Assembly: GCF_002217755.1 (NCBI RefSeq)
Contig: NZ_BCFL01000016.1
Coordinates: forward strand, 602,319 to 666,318
DNA from: Streptomyces hyaluromycini
Lineage (GTDB): Bacteria > Actinomycetota > Actinomycetes > Streptomycetales > Streptomycetaceae
Direction of reading: 5' to 3'
DNA length: 64,000 nucleotides
Shown: positions 33,834 through 43,035 of the stretch, one piece after another
How positions within the stretch are numbered: position 1 is the stretch's first letter
Layout of the letters: every line of letters begins with the position of its first letter
Program-made: the position numbers and the translations under genes
The notes under the pieces: generated by a model
Database searches by the model: none
The model's input: only the letters and a program-made list of their open reading frames with translations
Told to the model about the DNA's origin: nothing

Positions 33834-35324
33834 CTACGCGGTCACGCCCGCGACGGCCTCGGCCGCCGCCACGCCGCAGACCCTCGCCGCGCCGTGTGTC
33901 GCGATGTGCAGGTTGCCCCGGGGCGGGGCCTGGGGCAGGCCCATCTCCACCACGATCGTGTCGGGGCGGGCCTTGAGCAGGATGTCCAGGGCCGTGGTCA
34001 TCCAGGGGTGCCGGTGTTCGTCGCGCACCACCGCGACGATACGGCGCTCCCCCGCCGCCACGATCGCCGCGTGGCCCGCGTCCTCGCCCGCGAAGCTGCC
34101 GGTCTCGGTGCCGGGCAGCAGACGGGTCAGTTCGGCGGACACGCCCCACGGGGTCTCCGTGCCCACCGCGATGTTGGTCTCGGGGGTGAGGGAGGCGACG
34201 AAGAGCGGCTCGGTCGGGGGCGTGTACGGGTCGACGCGCGTCACATGAAGCGCGCGGCGGGCGGCGACGAGACCGATGTCCGTGAGGGTCGGGTCCGGCT
34301 CGGCCACTTCCGTCGTGGCCGTCCAGGCCGCCAGTGCCCGTACCCGCTGCGCCGCATCCGCCAGGCGTTCCTCGGGGAGTTCGCCGGAGCGGACCGCCGC
34401 GACCAGGGCGTCGCGCAGCCGTCGTACCGTCTCGTCGTCCGAGAGGCCGCCGCCCACGCAGATCGCGTCGGCTCCGGCGGCGAGCGCCAGGACGCAGCCG
34501 TGCTCGATGCCGTAGGTCCCGGCGATGGCCTGCATCTCCATGCCGTCGGTGACGATCAGGCCGTCGTAGCCGAGTTCCCCGCGGAGGAGTTCGGTGAGGA
34601 CGCGGTGGGACAGCGTCCCGGGCCGGGACGGGTCCAGGGCGGGGACCAGGATGTGCGCGCTCATCACGGCGCGGGTGCCGGCCGCGATGGCGGCGCGGAA
34701 GGGCACCAGTTCGCGGGAGTGCAGGACCTCGGCGGTCACGTCGATGCGGGGCACGGCGAGGTGGGAGTCGACGGCGGTGTCACCGTGGCCCGGGAAGTGC
34801 TTGGTGCAGGCCGCCACCCCGGCCGCCTGGAGGCCGGTGACGTAGGCCGCCGTGTGGCGGGCGACCAGGTCCTGGTCGGCGCCGAAGGAGCGGACGCCGA
34901 TGACCGGGTTGGCGGAGTTGGAGTTCACGTCGGCGACCGGGGCCCAGCTGAAGTTGACCCCGCAGGCGGCGAGGCGGCGGCCCAGTTCGAGGGCGACCTG
35001 CCGGGTCAGCTCCGGGTCGTCGACGGCGCCGAGGGCGTTGTTGCCGGGGAAGGAGGAACCGGTGCGCACCTCAAGGCGGGTGACGTCACCGCCCTCCTCG
35101 TCGATCGCGACCAGGACGTCGTCCCGCTCGGCACGCAACTGGGCGGTGAGTGCGCCGAGTTGCTCGGCCGAGATGATGTTGCGGCCGAACACGCCCACGG
35201 AGGCGAGGCCTTCGCCGAGCCGGCGCAGCAGCCAGTCGGGGGCGGTGGTGCCGGTGAAGCCCGGCTGGAGGACCGTCAGCGCGTCGCGGGTGAGCGTGTC
35301 GGTGCCGCTGGCGTATGTAGTCAT
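33834..35324 (-). CDS. dasD: Glycoside hydrolase family 3 beta-N-acetylglucosaminidase
   Basis: 496 residues. The family 3 active-site boxes are CTKHFPGHGDTAVDSHLAVP (catalytic His region, about residue 175) and GLIVTDGMEMQAIAGTYGIE (nucleophile Asp). Upstream strands VLVAIDEEGGDVTRL and VNFSWAPVADVNSNSANPVI are also typical. No signal peptide, so it hydrolyses imported N,N'-diacetylchitobiose to GlcNAc inside the cell. It begins nine bases after dasC and closes the das operon. In S. coelicolor dasD encodes this activity. Confidence 0.92.
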   Translation of the reverse strand: MTTYASGTDTLTRDALTVLQPGFTGTTAPDWLLRRLGEGLASVGVFGRNIISAEQLGALTAQLRAERDDVLVAIDEEGGDVTRLEVRTGSSFPGNNALGAVDDPELTRQVALELGRRLAACGVNFSWAPVADVNSNSANPVIGVRSFGADQDLVARHTAAYVTGLQAAGVAACTKHFPGHGDTAVDSHLAVPRIDVTAEVLHSRELVPFRAAIAAGTRAVMSAHILVPALDPSRPGTLSHRVLTELLRGELGYDGLIVTDGMEMQAIAGTYGIEHGCVLALAAGADAICVGGGLSDDETVRRLRDALVAAVRSGELPEERLADAAQRVRALAAWTATTEVAEPDPTLTDIGLVAARRALHVTRVDPYTPPTEPLFVASLTPETNIAVGTETPWGVSAELTRLLPGTETGSFAGEDAGHAAIVAAGERRIVAVVRDEHRHPWMTTALDILLKARPDTIVVEMGLPQAPPRGNLHIATHGAARVCGVAAAEAVAGVTA

Positions 35325-35333
35325 CGGAGGGGG

Positions 35334-36176
35334 TTATCCCTTCACGGCGCCCGCGGTGAGGCCTGCGGCCATCTTCCGCTGGACGAGGAGGAACAGGGCG
35401 ACGATCGGCACGGCGAGCATGGTGGCGCCGGCCATCATCGGGGCGTATTCGGTGCCGTGCTGCGTGGTGAAGTTGGCCAGCCAGACGGTCGCCGTCTGGT
35501 GGTCCTGGCTGAGCAGCATCAGGGCGTAGAGGTACTCGTTCCAGGCCTGGATGAAGCCGTAGACCGAGGTGGCGACGAGGCCGGGGGCGAGCAGCGGGAA
35601 GACCACCCGGACGAAGGCGCCGGTGCGGGAGCAGCCGTCGACCATGGCGGCCTCCTCCAGCTCCTTCGGGATGTTGACGATGAAGCCGCGCAGGGTCCAC
35701 ACCGTGAAGGGCAGGATGAACGTCAGGTAGGTGATGATCAGGCCGCTGAGCTTGTCGTACTGGTCCAGGTCGTTGAGGAGCAGGAAGACCGGGATGATCA
35801 TGGCGACCAGCGGGATCATCTGGACCGCGAGGATGCCGACGATCACGATCTTCCGGCCGCGGAAGGCGAACCGGGAGATGGCCAGGGCGGCCAGCAGTCC
35901 GACGACCATGCCGATCACCACGACGGAGAGGGACACGATCAGGCTGCGGCCGACCGGGCCCCAGAAGTCGGCGATGTCCAGGGCGCGGCTGAAGTTGGAC
36001 AGGGTGATGCCGGTGGGCAGCAGGCTCGGGTCCGGGTCGATGGCGTCCTTCGCGGGCTTGAACGCCGTGTTCAGCATCCAGTAGACCGGGAAGCCCGCGA
36101 CGACGAAGACGAGGAGGCCGAGGAGGTTCCAGCCGGCCTTCGCCTTCCTGCGGCCGGGGGTGGCGACGGTGCTCAT
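35334..36176 (-). CDS. dasC: Chitobiose ABC transporter permease DasC
   Basis: 280 residues from ATG 36176, overlapping the dasB stop by four bases (ATGA). Six membrane spans; the EAA loop is PKELEEAAMVDGCSRTGAFV followed by VVFPLLAPGLVATSVYG. It is the carbohydrate-type (CUT1, MalG-like) permease. With DasB it forms the channel for N,N'-diacetylchitobiose delivered by DasA. No ATPase gene is present in the operon; the shared ATPase MsiK is known to power this system in Streptomyces. Confidence 0.93.
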   Translation of the reverse strand: MSTVATPGRRKAKAGWNLLGLLVFVVAGFPVYWMLNTAFKPAKDAIDPDPSLLPTGITLSNFSRALDIADFWGPVGRSLIVSLSVVVIGMVVGLLAALAISRFAFRGRKIVIVGILAVQMIPLVAMIIPVFLLLNDLDQYDKLSGLIITYLTFILPFTVWTLRGFIVNIPKELEEAAMVDGCSRTGAFVRVVFPLLAPGLVATSVYGFIQAWNEYLYALMLLSQDHQTATVWLANFTTQHGTEYAPMMAGATMLAVPIVALFLLVQRKMAAGLTAGAVKG

Positions 36177-37147
36177 TCGACCTCTCCGATCTTCAGCATC
36201 TGGCGCATGTACACGGCGACGACGCCGAGCAGGAGGAGCACGGTGAGCAGGGCGATCGCGGAGCCCTGCCCGTAGTCGTTGACGACGAAGGCGCGGTCGT
36301 AGGACCAGGTGGTCAGCAGCTGGAACTCGGCCTCGGGGTGGCCGCCGCGCATCACGAAGACCTGCGGGAAGACGCCCATGTCCCAGATGACCGAGAGGGT
36401 CGTGAGCATCACGATGACCGGCTTGAGGATGGGCAGCGTGACGTAACGGAAGACGCCCCAGGGACCGGCGCCGTCGAGCCGGGCGGCCTCCTCCAGTTCC
36501 TGCGGAACCTGGGTGAGTCCGGCGCTGAGCGTGATGACCACGAAGGGGATCGCTCCCCAGACCACCAGGAGCATGATCACCGCGAGCCCCTCGGGCCCGC
36601 TGGCGAACCAGTTGTGGCCGACCATGTCGACCCCGGGGAGCTTGCTGAGCACGGCGTTGAGGACGCCGTAGTCGGAGTCGAAGAGCCACTTGAAGACCGT
36701 GGTGGCGACGATGACCGGCATGCCCCAGCTGGCCACCAGCGCGATGTTGACCAGCGTCTTCACCCAGCCGGAGACGCGCTGCAGCAGCAGGGCGACGAGC
36801 ATGCCGACGACCATGGTGAAGACGACGCAGCCGGCCGCGAAGACGATCGTGCGCAGCACGACCTGCCAGAACTCGCTGTCGCCGAGCACCTTGGAGAAGT
36901 TCCCGAACCCGGTCCACTCGGCCGGCTTGAACCCCCACAGCTGGGACTGCCCGAAGTCCTGGAAGGAGAGGGTGACCAGCCGGTAGAGGGGATAGCCGAG
37001 GACGAGCGCCAGGATCAGCAGGCAGGGGGCGAGCAGCAGCCAGGGGACGGCGGGACCGCCCGAGCGCCGGTTCGCACGAGGTCTTTGCGGGGAGTCCGGT
37101 GGAGGTGCCGGCACCTTGGCGGGTGTGGTCGTATCAACGGCACTCAT
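36173..37147 (-). CDS. dasB: Chitobiose ABC transporter permease DasB
   Basis: 324 residues from ATG 37147, with GAGGAG seven bases upstream; the frame is open to 37186. A Pro-rich cytoplasmic start precedes six spans beginning at about residue 37 (PWLLLAPCLLILALVLGYPL). The EAA loop is PQELEEAARLDGAGPWGVFR and then VTLPILKPVIVMLTT. MalF-like half of the CUT1 importer. A cluster of three hairpins separates it from dasA, which may lower dasB and dasC expression relative to the binding protein. Confidence 0.93.
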   Translation of the reverse strand: MSAVDTTTPAKVPAPPPDSPQRPRANRRSGGPAVPWLLLAPCLLILALVLGYPLYRLVTLSFQDFGQSQLWGFKPAEWTGFGNFSKVLGDSEFWQVVLRTIVFAAGCVVFTMVVGMLVALLLQRVSGWVKTLVNIALVASWGMPVIVATTVFKWLFDSDYGVLNAVLSKLPGVDMVGHNWFASGPEGLAVIMLLVVWGAIPFVVITLSAGLTQVPQELEEAARLDGAGPWGVFRYVTLPILKPVIVMLTTLSVIWDMGVFPQVFVMRGGHPEAEFQLLTTWSYDRAFVVNDYGQGSAIALLTVLLLLGVVAVYMRQMLKIGEVE

Positions 37148-37188
37148 CGTGCGCTCCTCAAACAGATCGAGAGAGGCCCGCAGCAACG

Positions 37189-37288
37189 CGCCCCTTCAGG
37201 GGACACGCCCTGCGCCCCGTCAGGGGGCGCGTCTCGCGCCCCGTCAGGGGCGCGGGGAACTGCGCGACCAGCCACAACGAACCGGCAC
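37189..37288 (+). repeat. Triple GCGCCCC hairpin plus short-form element, copy 4
   Basis: Three successive inverted repeats: GCGCCCCTTCAGGGG (37189-37203), TGCGCCCCGTCAGGGGGCGCG (37211-37231) with one extra G, and GCGCCCCGTCAGGGGCGC (37236-37253). The last runs into GGGGAACTGCGCGACCAGCC, the short form of the dispersed element. They lie inside the das operon, between dasA and dasB. Confidence 0.85.
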
Positions 37289-37373
37289 CAACCCACCAAC
37301 CCATCGCGGCACCTTCTGACATCACCCACCTGCCGGGCCCGGCCCCCCGTCGGCCAGGCCCGACCGCAGGCCA

Positions 37374-38660
37374 CTACGGGGTGTTGATGACCTTGTCGAT
37401 CGCCGCGTCGGCCTCCTTGGCCGCCGCCTCGACCGACTCCTTGCCGGTGCCGATGTTCTGCAGCATCGTCTGGAGCACCTGGGCCTTCTCGACCTGACCC
37501 CAGCCCGGCGCCATCGGCACGAACCAGTTGGACTCGGCCGCGGTGGCCGGCACCGCCGTCGCCGGGTCGTTCTTCAGCGTGGCGAGGTCGGTCTTGTTGT
37601 TGGGCAGGTTGCCCTTGGCCATCAGGCCCTTCTGGCCGGAGGGGCCGGTGAACGCGTTGATCCACTCGGCGGCGACGGCCTGCGCCTTGGACTTCACCGG
37701 GATGGCGAGGTCGGAGCCGCCCAGGAAGACCGGCATGTTCTTGCCGGACGGGCCGGGCATCACGAAGTTGACGAGGTTGTCCTTCAGCTTGCCGCCGGTC
37801 TTGTCGTTCTTCGGGTCGGCCGCGGTCGCGCCCTCCCAGGCGGCACCGAAGATCATGGCCGACTTGCCCTGGCCGTAGACGATGTAGCGGTCGGACTCGT
37901 CCTTGGTCTTGTCACCGTGCATGTACTTGTCGATGACGCTCTTGAACTCGTTGAGGCCCTTGATGGACTCCGGCGAGGAGAGGTTGCCCTGCCACTTGCC
38001 GCCGTTCTCGACGGCGATGGAGCCGCCGGCGTCGTAGACGAAGGACATGGCCGCGTACCAGTCACGGGTGGGCTGGTACCAGGCGCTGAACTTGTCGCCT
38101 TCCTTCTTCTGGATCTTGTCCAGGTCGGCGGTCAGCTCGGTGTAGGTCTTCGGCGTGGTCTTGATGCCGGCCGAGGCGGCGATGTCCTTGCGCCAGTTGG
38201 CGACGCGGCCACCGGCGTAGTACGGCACACCGTAGGTCTTGCCCTGGTAGGTGACGGAGGCCTTGAGGCCGTCGAGCCACTGGTCGGAGCTGGTGAACTG
38301 GGAGGCGTCGACGGGGGCGAAGGCGCCCTTGACCATGTAGCCGAGCATCTCGGTGTTGCCCATCTCGACCACGTCGGGGGCCTTGTCCGTGGCGAGGACG
38401 GCGTCCAGCTTGGTGTTCTTGTCGGGCCAGCCGTAGTACTCGTGCTTGATCTTGATGCCGGGGTGCTTCTTCTGCACGGCGGCGTCGGCGGCCTTCACCA
38501 GGTCGGGCCAGTTGTTCTGCGCGTCCACCGTGAGCCAGACGGTCAGCGCCTTGGCGTCCGACCCCTGGGCCTTGTTGTCGTCCTTGTTGTCACTGCCACA
38601 CGCCGCGACCGAGAAGACCATGCCCGCGATACCAATCGCGGCTATCAGCTTGCGCTTCAC
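37374..38660 (-). CDS. dasA: Chitobiose-binding lipoprotein DasA
   Basis: 428 residues from GTG 38660, preceded by GAGGAGGG. Signal: MKRKLIAAIGIAGMVFSVAA with lipobox VAAC and the lipidated Cys at 21. The mature part is a CUT1 sugar-binding protein (ALTVWLTVDAQNNWPDLVKA; VPYYAGGRVANWRKDIAASA; SAMIFGAAWEGATAADPKN). It binds N,N'-diacetylchitobiose outside the membrane. Two dre sites 24 bp apart lie upstream, as at dasA of S. coelicolor. It is the first gene of dasABC-dasD and divergent from dasR. Confidence 0.95.
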   Translation of the reverse strand: MKRKLIAAIGIAGMVFSVAACGSDNKDDNKAQGSDAKALTVWLTVDAQNNWPDLVKAADAAVQKKHPGIKIKHEYYGWPDKNTKLDAVLATDKAPDVVEMGNTEMLGYMVKGAFAPVDASQFTSSDQWLDGLKASVTYQGKTYGVPYYAGGRVANWRKDIAASAGIKTTPKTYTELTADLDKIQKKEGDKFSAWYQPTRDWYAAMSFVYDAGGSIAVENGGKWQGNLSSPESIKGLNEFKSVIDKYMHGDKTKDESDRYIVYGQGKSAMIFGAAWEGATAADPKNDKTGGKLKDNLVNFVMPGPSGKNMPVFLGGSDLAIPVKSKAQAVAAEWINAFTGPSGQKGLMAKGNLPNNKTDLATLKNDPATAVPATAAESNWFVPMAPGWGQVEKAQVLQTMLQNIGTGKESVEAAAKEADAAIDKVINTP

Positions 38661-38729
38661 GCCACCCTCCTCAGGGATGCCACAAACCCCCCTGCCTCCC
38701 CGCACGAGCGTTGGGCCGGGACCTGGACC

Positions 38730-38745
38730 AATGGTGTAGACCAGT
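38730..38745. promoter_or_regulatory. dre site 1 of dasA
   Basis: AATGGTGTAGACCAGT agrees with the DasR consensus at 14 of 16 positions. It is 70 bp before the dasA start. With the next site it forms a pair separated by exactly 24 bp, two and a bit helical turns. Confidence 0.85.
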
Positions 38746-38753
38746 GCGGGAAG

Positions 38754-38769
38754 CTTGGCCCAGACCAGT
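38754..38769. promoter_or_regulatory. dre site 2 of dasA
   Basis: CTTGGCCCAGACCAGT keeps the TGG and AGACCAGT arms of the DasR consensus; the left arm is degenerate. It is 94 bp before dasA. Confidence 0.7.
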
Positions 38770-38898
38770 AGGCCTGTCAAGGGTGGCCGAATGAGCTCCG
38801 ACCAGCCGTTATGCGACCTACATATGCAGGAACCTTTAAGTAAGAACCCCTCGAAAACCCGAGGCGCGGACGAGACAATTCCGGTAGACCACTCCAGC

Positions 38899-38914
38899 GA
38901 TGGACTAGACCAGA
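38899..38914. promoter_or_regulatory. dre site upstream of dasR
   Basis: GATGGACTAGACCAGA matches the DasR consensus in 12-13 of 16 positions, including TGG-CTAGACCAG. It lies 106 bp before the dasR start, fitting autoregulation. Confidence 0.75.
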
Positions 38915-39004
38915 AGGGCCTGCGACGGTATACAGAAGGGATCACGCAGCGTGCAGCGGAAACCCCGGTACGCTGCCGTGCCACGTGGCGAGCAGTACCA
39001 GTAG

Positions 39005-40054
<1,050 letters not shown>

Positions 40055-40228
40055 GGCCGTTCACATCCCGTCCCTCCTGACGGCTCATCACGCTTCTCCA
40101 CCAAATCGACATACCGATATGCGGATGAGGTCTTCCACTGACCTCACGCGTTCGCCATGATTGCCTGCGCATTACACAGGTGAACAACGGTGATCGCCGT
40201 GCGGTCAGTGAGGGGACGGAGCCGCGAG

Positions 40229-40504
40229 ATGTCAGATGCGTCCGATGTGACCAAAGCGGCGGTGATGACGCCTGTGCGCGTCGCCATCGCCCTCTGCCTG
40301 ATAGCGCCCTTCGTGGCGATGCTGTGGGTGGGCTCGTACGCCAAGACGGACCCCGTGTTCATCGGGATCCCGTTCTTCTACTGGTACCAGATGCTGTGGG
40401 TGCTGCTCTCCACCGCGCTCACCATGACCGCCTACCAGCTGTGGCAGCGTGACCAGCGCGCACGCAAGGCCGCCACGAGCACGGACGGGGGTGCGGCGAA
40501 GTGA
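40229..40504 (+). CDS. DUF3311 small membrane protein, symporter partner
   Basis: 91 residues from ATG 40229, with GGAG six bases before. Two membrane spans at about 17-36 (VAIALCLIAPFVAMLWVG) and 45-68 (VFIGIPFFYWYQMLWVLL). The IPFFYWYQ box is the family hallmark. It overlaps the following symporter gene as GTGA. DUF3311 proteins regularly precede SSS-family transporters in actinobacteria and probably act as a small second subunit, as in the YhjB/MctP-type pairs. Confidence 0.85.
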   Translation: MSDASDVTKAAVMTPVRVAIALCLIAPFVAMLWVGSYAKTDPVFIGIPFFYWYQMLWVLLSTALTMTAYQLWQRDQRARKAATSTDGGAAK

Positions 40505-42105
40505 AGGACGGTGTGAACGGCGTCGCGCTCGGCGTCTTCGTCTTCTTCTTCCTGGCCGTCACGGCCATCGGCTTCCTGGCCGCGCGCTGGCGCAAGGCCG
40601 AGAACGAGCACTCCCTCGACGAATGGGGCCTCGGCGGCCGGTCGTTCGGAACCTGGATCACCTGGTTCCTGCTCGGCGGCGACCTGTACACGGCCTACAC
40701 CTTCGTCGCCGTACCGGCGGCGATCTACGCGGCGGGAGCGGCCGGCTTCTTCGCGGTGCCGTACACGATCCTGGTCTACCCGCTGATCTTCACGTTCCTG
40801 CCCCGCCTGTGGTCGGTCTCCCACAAGCACGGCTACGTGACGACCTCGGACTTCGTGCGCGGCCGCTTCGGCTCGCGTGGCCTCTCGCTCGCCGTCGCCC
40901 TGACCGGCATCCTGGCAACGATGCCATACATCGCCCTGCAGCTCGTGGGCATCCAGGCGGTGCTCGACGTGATGGGCGTCGGCGGCAGCGACGGCACCAA
41001 CTGGTTCCTGAAGGACCTCCCGCTCCTCATCGCCTTCGGCGTGCTCGCGGCCTACACCTACTCCTCCGGCCTGCGCGCCCCCGCCCTGATCGCGTTCGTG
41101 AAGGACGCGCTGATCTACATCGTCATCGCGGTGGCGATCATCTACATCCCGATCAAACTGGGCGGCTTCGACGACATCTTCGCCAAGGCGGGCGACAAGT
41201 TCACGGCGGCGGGAGCGGGCGGCCTGGTCCCGGCCCCGGCCGGCCAGTGGACGTACGCCACCCTGGCGCTGGGCTCCGCGCTCGCCCTCTTCATGTACCC
41301 GCACTCGATCACCGCGACGCTCTCCTCGAAGAGCCGTGACGTGATCCGCCGCAACACCACGATCCTGCCGCTGTACTCCCTGATGCTGGGCCTGCTCGCC
41401 CTGCTGGGCTTCATGGCCATCGCGGCCGGCGTCAAGGTCACCAACGGCCAGCTGGCCATCCCGCAGCTGTTCGAGAACATGTTCCCGGACTGGTTCGCGG
41501 GCGTCGCCTTCGCCGCGATCGGCATCGGCGCCCTGGTCCCCGCGGCCATCATGTCCATCGCGGCCGCGAACCTCTTCACCCGCAACATCTACCGGGACTT
41601 CATCAAGCCGGACGCCACGCCGAAACAGGAGGCCCAGGTCTCCAAGCTGGTGTCCCTGCTGGTGAAGGTCGGCGCGCTGGTCTTCGTCCTCACCATGGAC
41701 AAGACGGTCGCCATCAACTTCCAGCTGCTGGGCGGCATCTGGATCCTGCAGACCTTCCCGTCCCTGGTGGGCGGCCTGTTCACCCGCTGGTTCCACCGCT
41801 GGGCCCTGCTGGCGGGCTGGGCGGTCGGCATGGTCTACGGCACGGCCGCCGCGTACGGCGTGGCCTCTCCCACCCAGAAGCACTTCGGCGGCTCCTCGAA
41901 GGAGATCCCCGGCATCGGCGAGATCGGCTACATCGGCCTGACGGCGTTCGTGCTGAACGTGGTGGTCACGGTGGTCCTGACCTTCGCCCTGAAGGCGCTG
42001 AAGGCCCCCGAGGGCATCGACCAGACCAGCCCCGAGGACTACACGGCGGACGCGGGCGACCCGGAAGTGGAAGTGGAACTGCCTCCGGCTGTCGCGCCCC
42101 TTTAG
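40501..42105 (+). CDS. Sodium:solute symporter (SSSF, MctP/YodF-like)
   Basis: 534 residues, about thirteen spans. Family features: EHSLDEWGLGGRSFGTWITW, LLGGDLYTAYTFVAVPAAIY and GIGALVPAAIMSIAAANLFT. This branch includes monocarboxylate (lactate, pyruvate, alanine) uptake permeases, so an organic acid substrate is likely but unproven. The last codons and stop (GTC GCG CCC CTT TAG) are supplied by the left hairpin of a dispersed repeat element, so the C-terminal residues VAPL come from the repeat. Confidence 0.9.
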   Translation: MKDGVNGVALGVFVFFFLAVTAIGFLAARWRKAENEHSLDEWGLGGRSFGTWITWFLLGGDLYTAYTFVAVPAAIYAAGAAGFFAVPYTILVYPLIFTFLPRLWSVSHKHGYVTTSDFVRGRFGSRGLSLAVALTGILATMPYIALQLVGIQAVLDVMGVGGSDGTNWFLKDLPLLIAFGVLAAYTYSSGLRAPALIAFVKDALIYIVIAVAIIYIPIKLGGFDDIFAKAGDKFTAAGAGGLVPAPAGQWTYATLALGSALALFMYPHSITATLSSKSRDVIRRNTTILPLYSLMLGLLALLGFMAIAAGVKVTNGQLAIPQLFENMFPDWFAGVAFAAIGIGALVPAAIMSIAAANLFTRNIYRDFIKPDATPKQEAQVSKLVSLLVKVGALVFVLTMDKTVAINFQLLGGIWILQTFPSLVGGLFTRWFHRWALLAGWAVGMVYGTAAAYGVASPTQKHFGGSSKEIPGIGEIGYIGLTAFVLNVVVTVVLTFALKALKAPEGIDQTSPEDYTADAGDPEVEVELPPAVAPL

Positions 42106-42170
42106 GGGCGCGGGGCTGTATCGATGTGCGGCTCCGCCGCATGGGCGCGAGCAACCACCCACAACCCGCA
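42094..42170 (+). repeat. Dispersed intergenic hairpin element, copy 5 (long form), overlapping a stop codon
   Basis: GCGCCCC-TTTA-GGGGCGC at its left end contains the symporter stop TAG. GGGGCTGTATCGATGT, the GCGGCTCCGCCGC hairpin, ATGGGCGCGAGCAACC and a C/A-rich arm follow. Confidence 0.88.
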
Positions 42171-42226
42171 GCGGGCCACCGGGAAATCCCACCCTCGGCG
42201 GCCCGCTGTCGTACACACTCACCCGC

Positions 42227-42733
42227 ATGGACTTCGTCATCCGGGAAGTGCGCCCGGCCGAATACGACGCCCTCGGCGAGACAACCGCCCAGGCCTACCT
42301 CCAGGACGGCCTCCTGGACTTCGGTGAGAGCGACTCATATCTCACCGAACTCAAGGACGTGGCAAAGCGGGCAGCCGCGGCCGGCGTTCTCGTCGCCGTT
42401 CGCGGCACCACCCTCCTCGGCGGTGTCACCTTCGTCCCGGGCCCCGGCCCGATGGCCGACCTCGCCGCCCCCGCGGAGGCCGAGATCCGCATGCTCGCCG
42501 TCGGCCGGGCCGCCCGCGGCCAGGGCGCCGGCGAGGCCCTCGTCCGTGCCTGCGTCGACCGCGCACGGGCCACCGAGGGCTGCACGGCCGTTGTCCTGTC
42601 GACCCAGCGAAGCATGCACACCGCCCACCGCATCTACGAACGCCTGGGCTTCGTCCGCACACCGGAGCGGGACTGGAATCCCGTGCCGCACCTGGACGAC
42701 CTCACTCTCCTCACCTATCAGTTGACGCTCTGA
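42227..42733 (+). CDS. GNAT N-acetyltransferase
   Basis: 168 residues. Domain boxes: VIREVRPAEYDALGETTAQA, EIRMLAVGRAARGQGAGEAL (acetyl-CoA loop) and SMHTAHRIYERLGFVRTPER. Typical single-domain acetyltransferase, substrate unknown. It lies between the symporter and the nrd riboswitch, same direction, with the dispersed repeat before it. Confidence 0.85.
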   Translation: MDFVIREVRPAEYDALGETTAQAYLQDGLLDFGESDSYLTELKDVAKRAAAAGVLVAVRGTTLLGGVTFVPGPGPMADLAAPAEAEIRMLAVGRAARGQGAGEALVRACVDRARATEGCTAVVLSTQRSMHTAHRIYERLGFVRTPERDWNPVPHLDDLTLLTYQLTL

Positions 42734-42797
42734 CACCACCGCGACACAACATCTGGGGGTGACGTGACAACCCGGCACTAGATGTATGCTCATGCTC

Positions 42798-42899
42798 GCT
42801 GTCGCCGCAGGGGAATCCGGTGCGAATCCGGAACTGTCCCGCAACGGTGTACTTGTGCATGTTCGTGCACAGGAGTCAGTCCGAGGACCTGCCGACAGC
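42798..42899 (+). ncRNA. Cobalamin (B12) riboswitch
   Basis: P1 is formed by GCTGTCG (42798-42804) and CGACAGC (42893-42899). Inside are the B12-box elements in order: GGGGAATCCGGTGCGAATCC, ACTGTCCCGCAACGGTGT, then AGTCAGTCCGAGGACCTGCC. The switch region up to the nrdA ribosome site (42900-43030) is long and GC-rich. In S. coelicolor the same riboswitch lowers nrdABS when B12 is present, so that the B12-dependent class II enzyme takes over. Confidence 0.95.
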
Positions 42900-43035
42900 A
42901 CGCCCAGCCACCCGGCGAGGGCGTTCTGACGTCCGGGCCTCGTGGAGTGGGCCAGGGTCTCGACGCGTGCCCACGTGCGCTCGTGCTGCCCCCTGCCCTC
43001 CGCCAGGCCCCGAGCCCAGCGAGGGAGAGCCCCAC

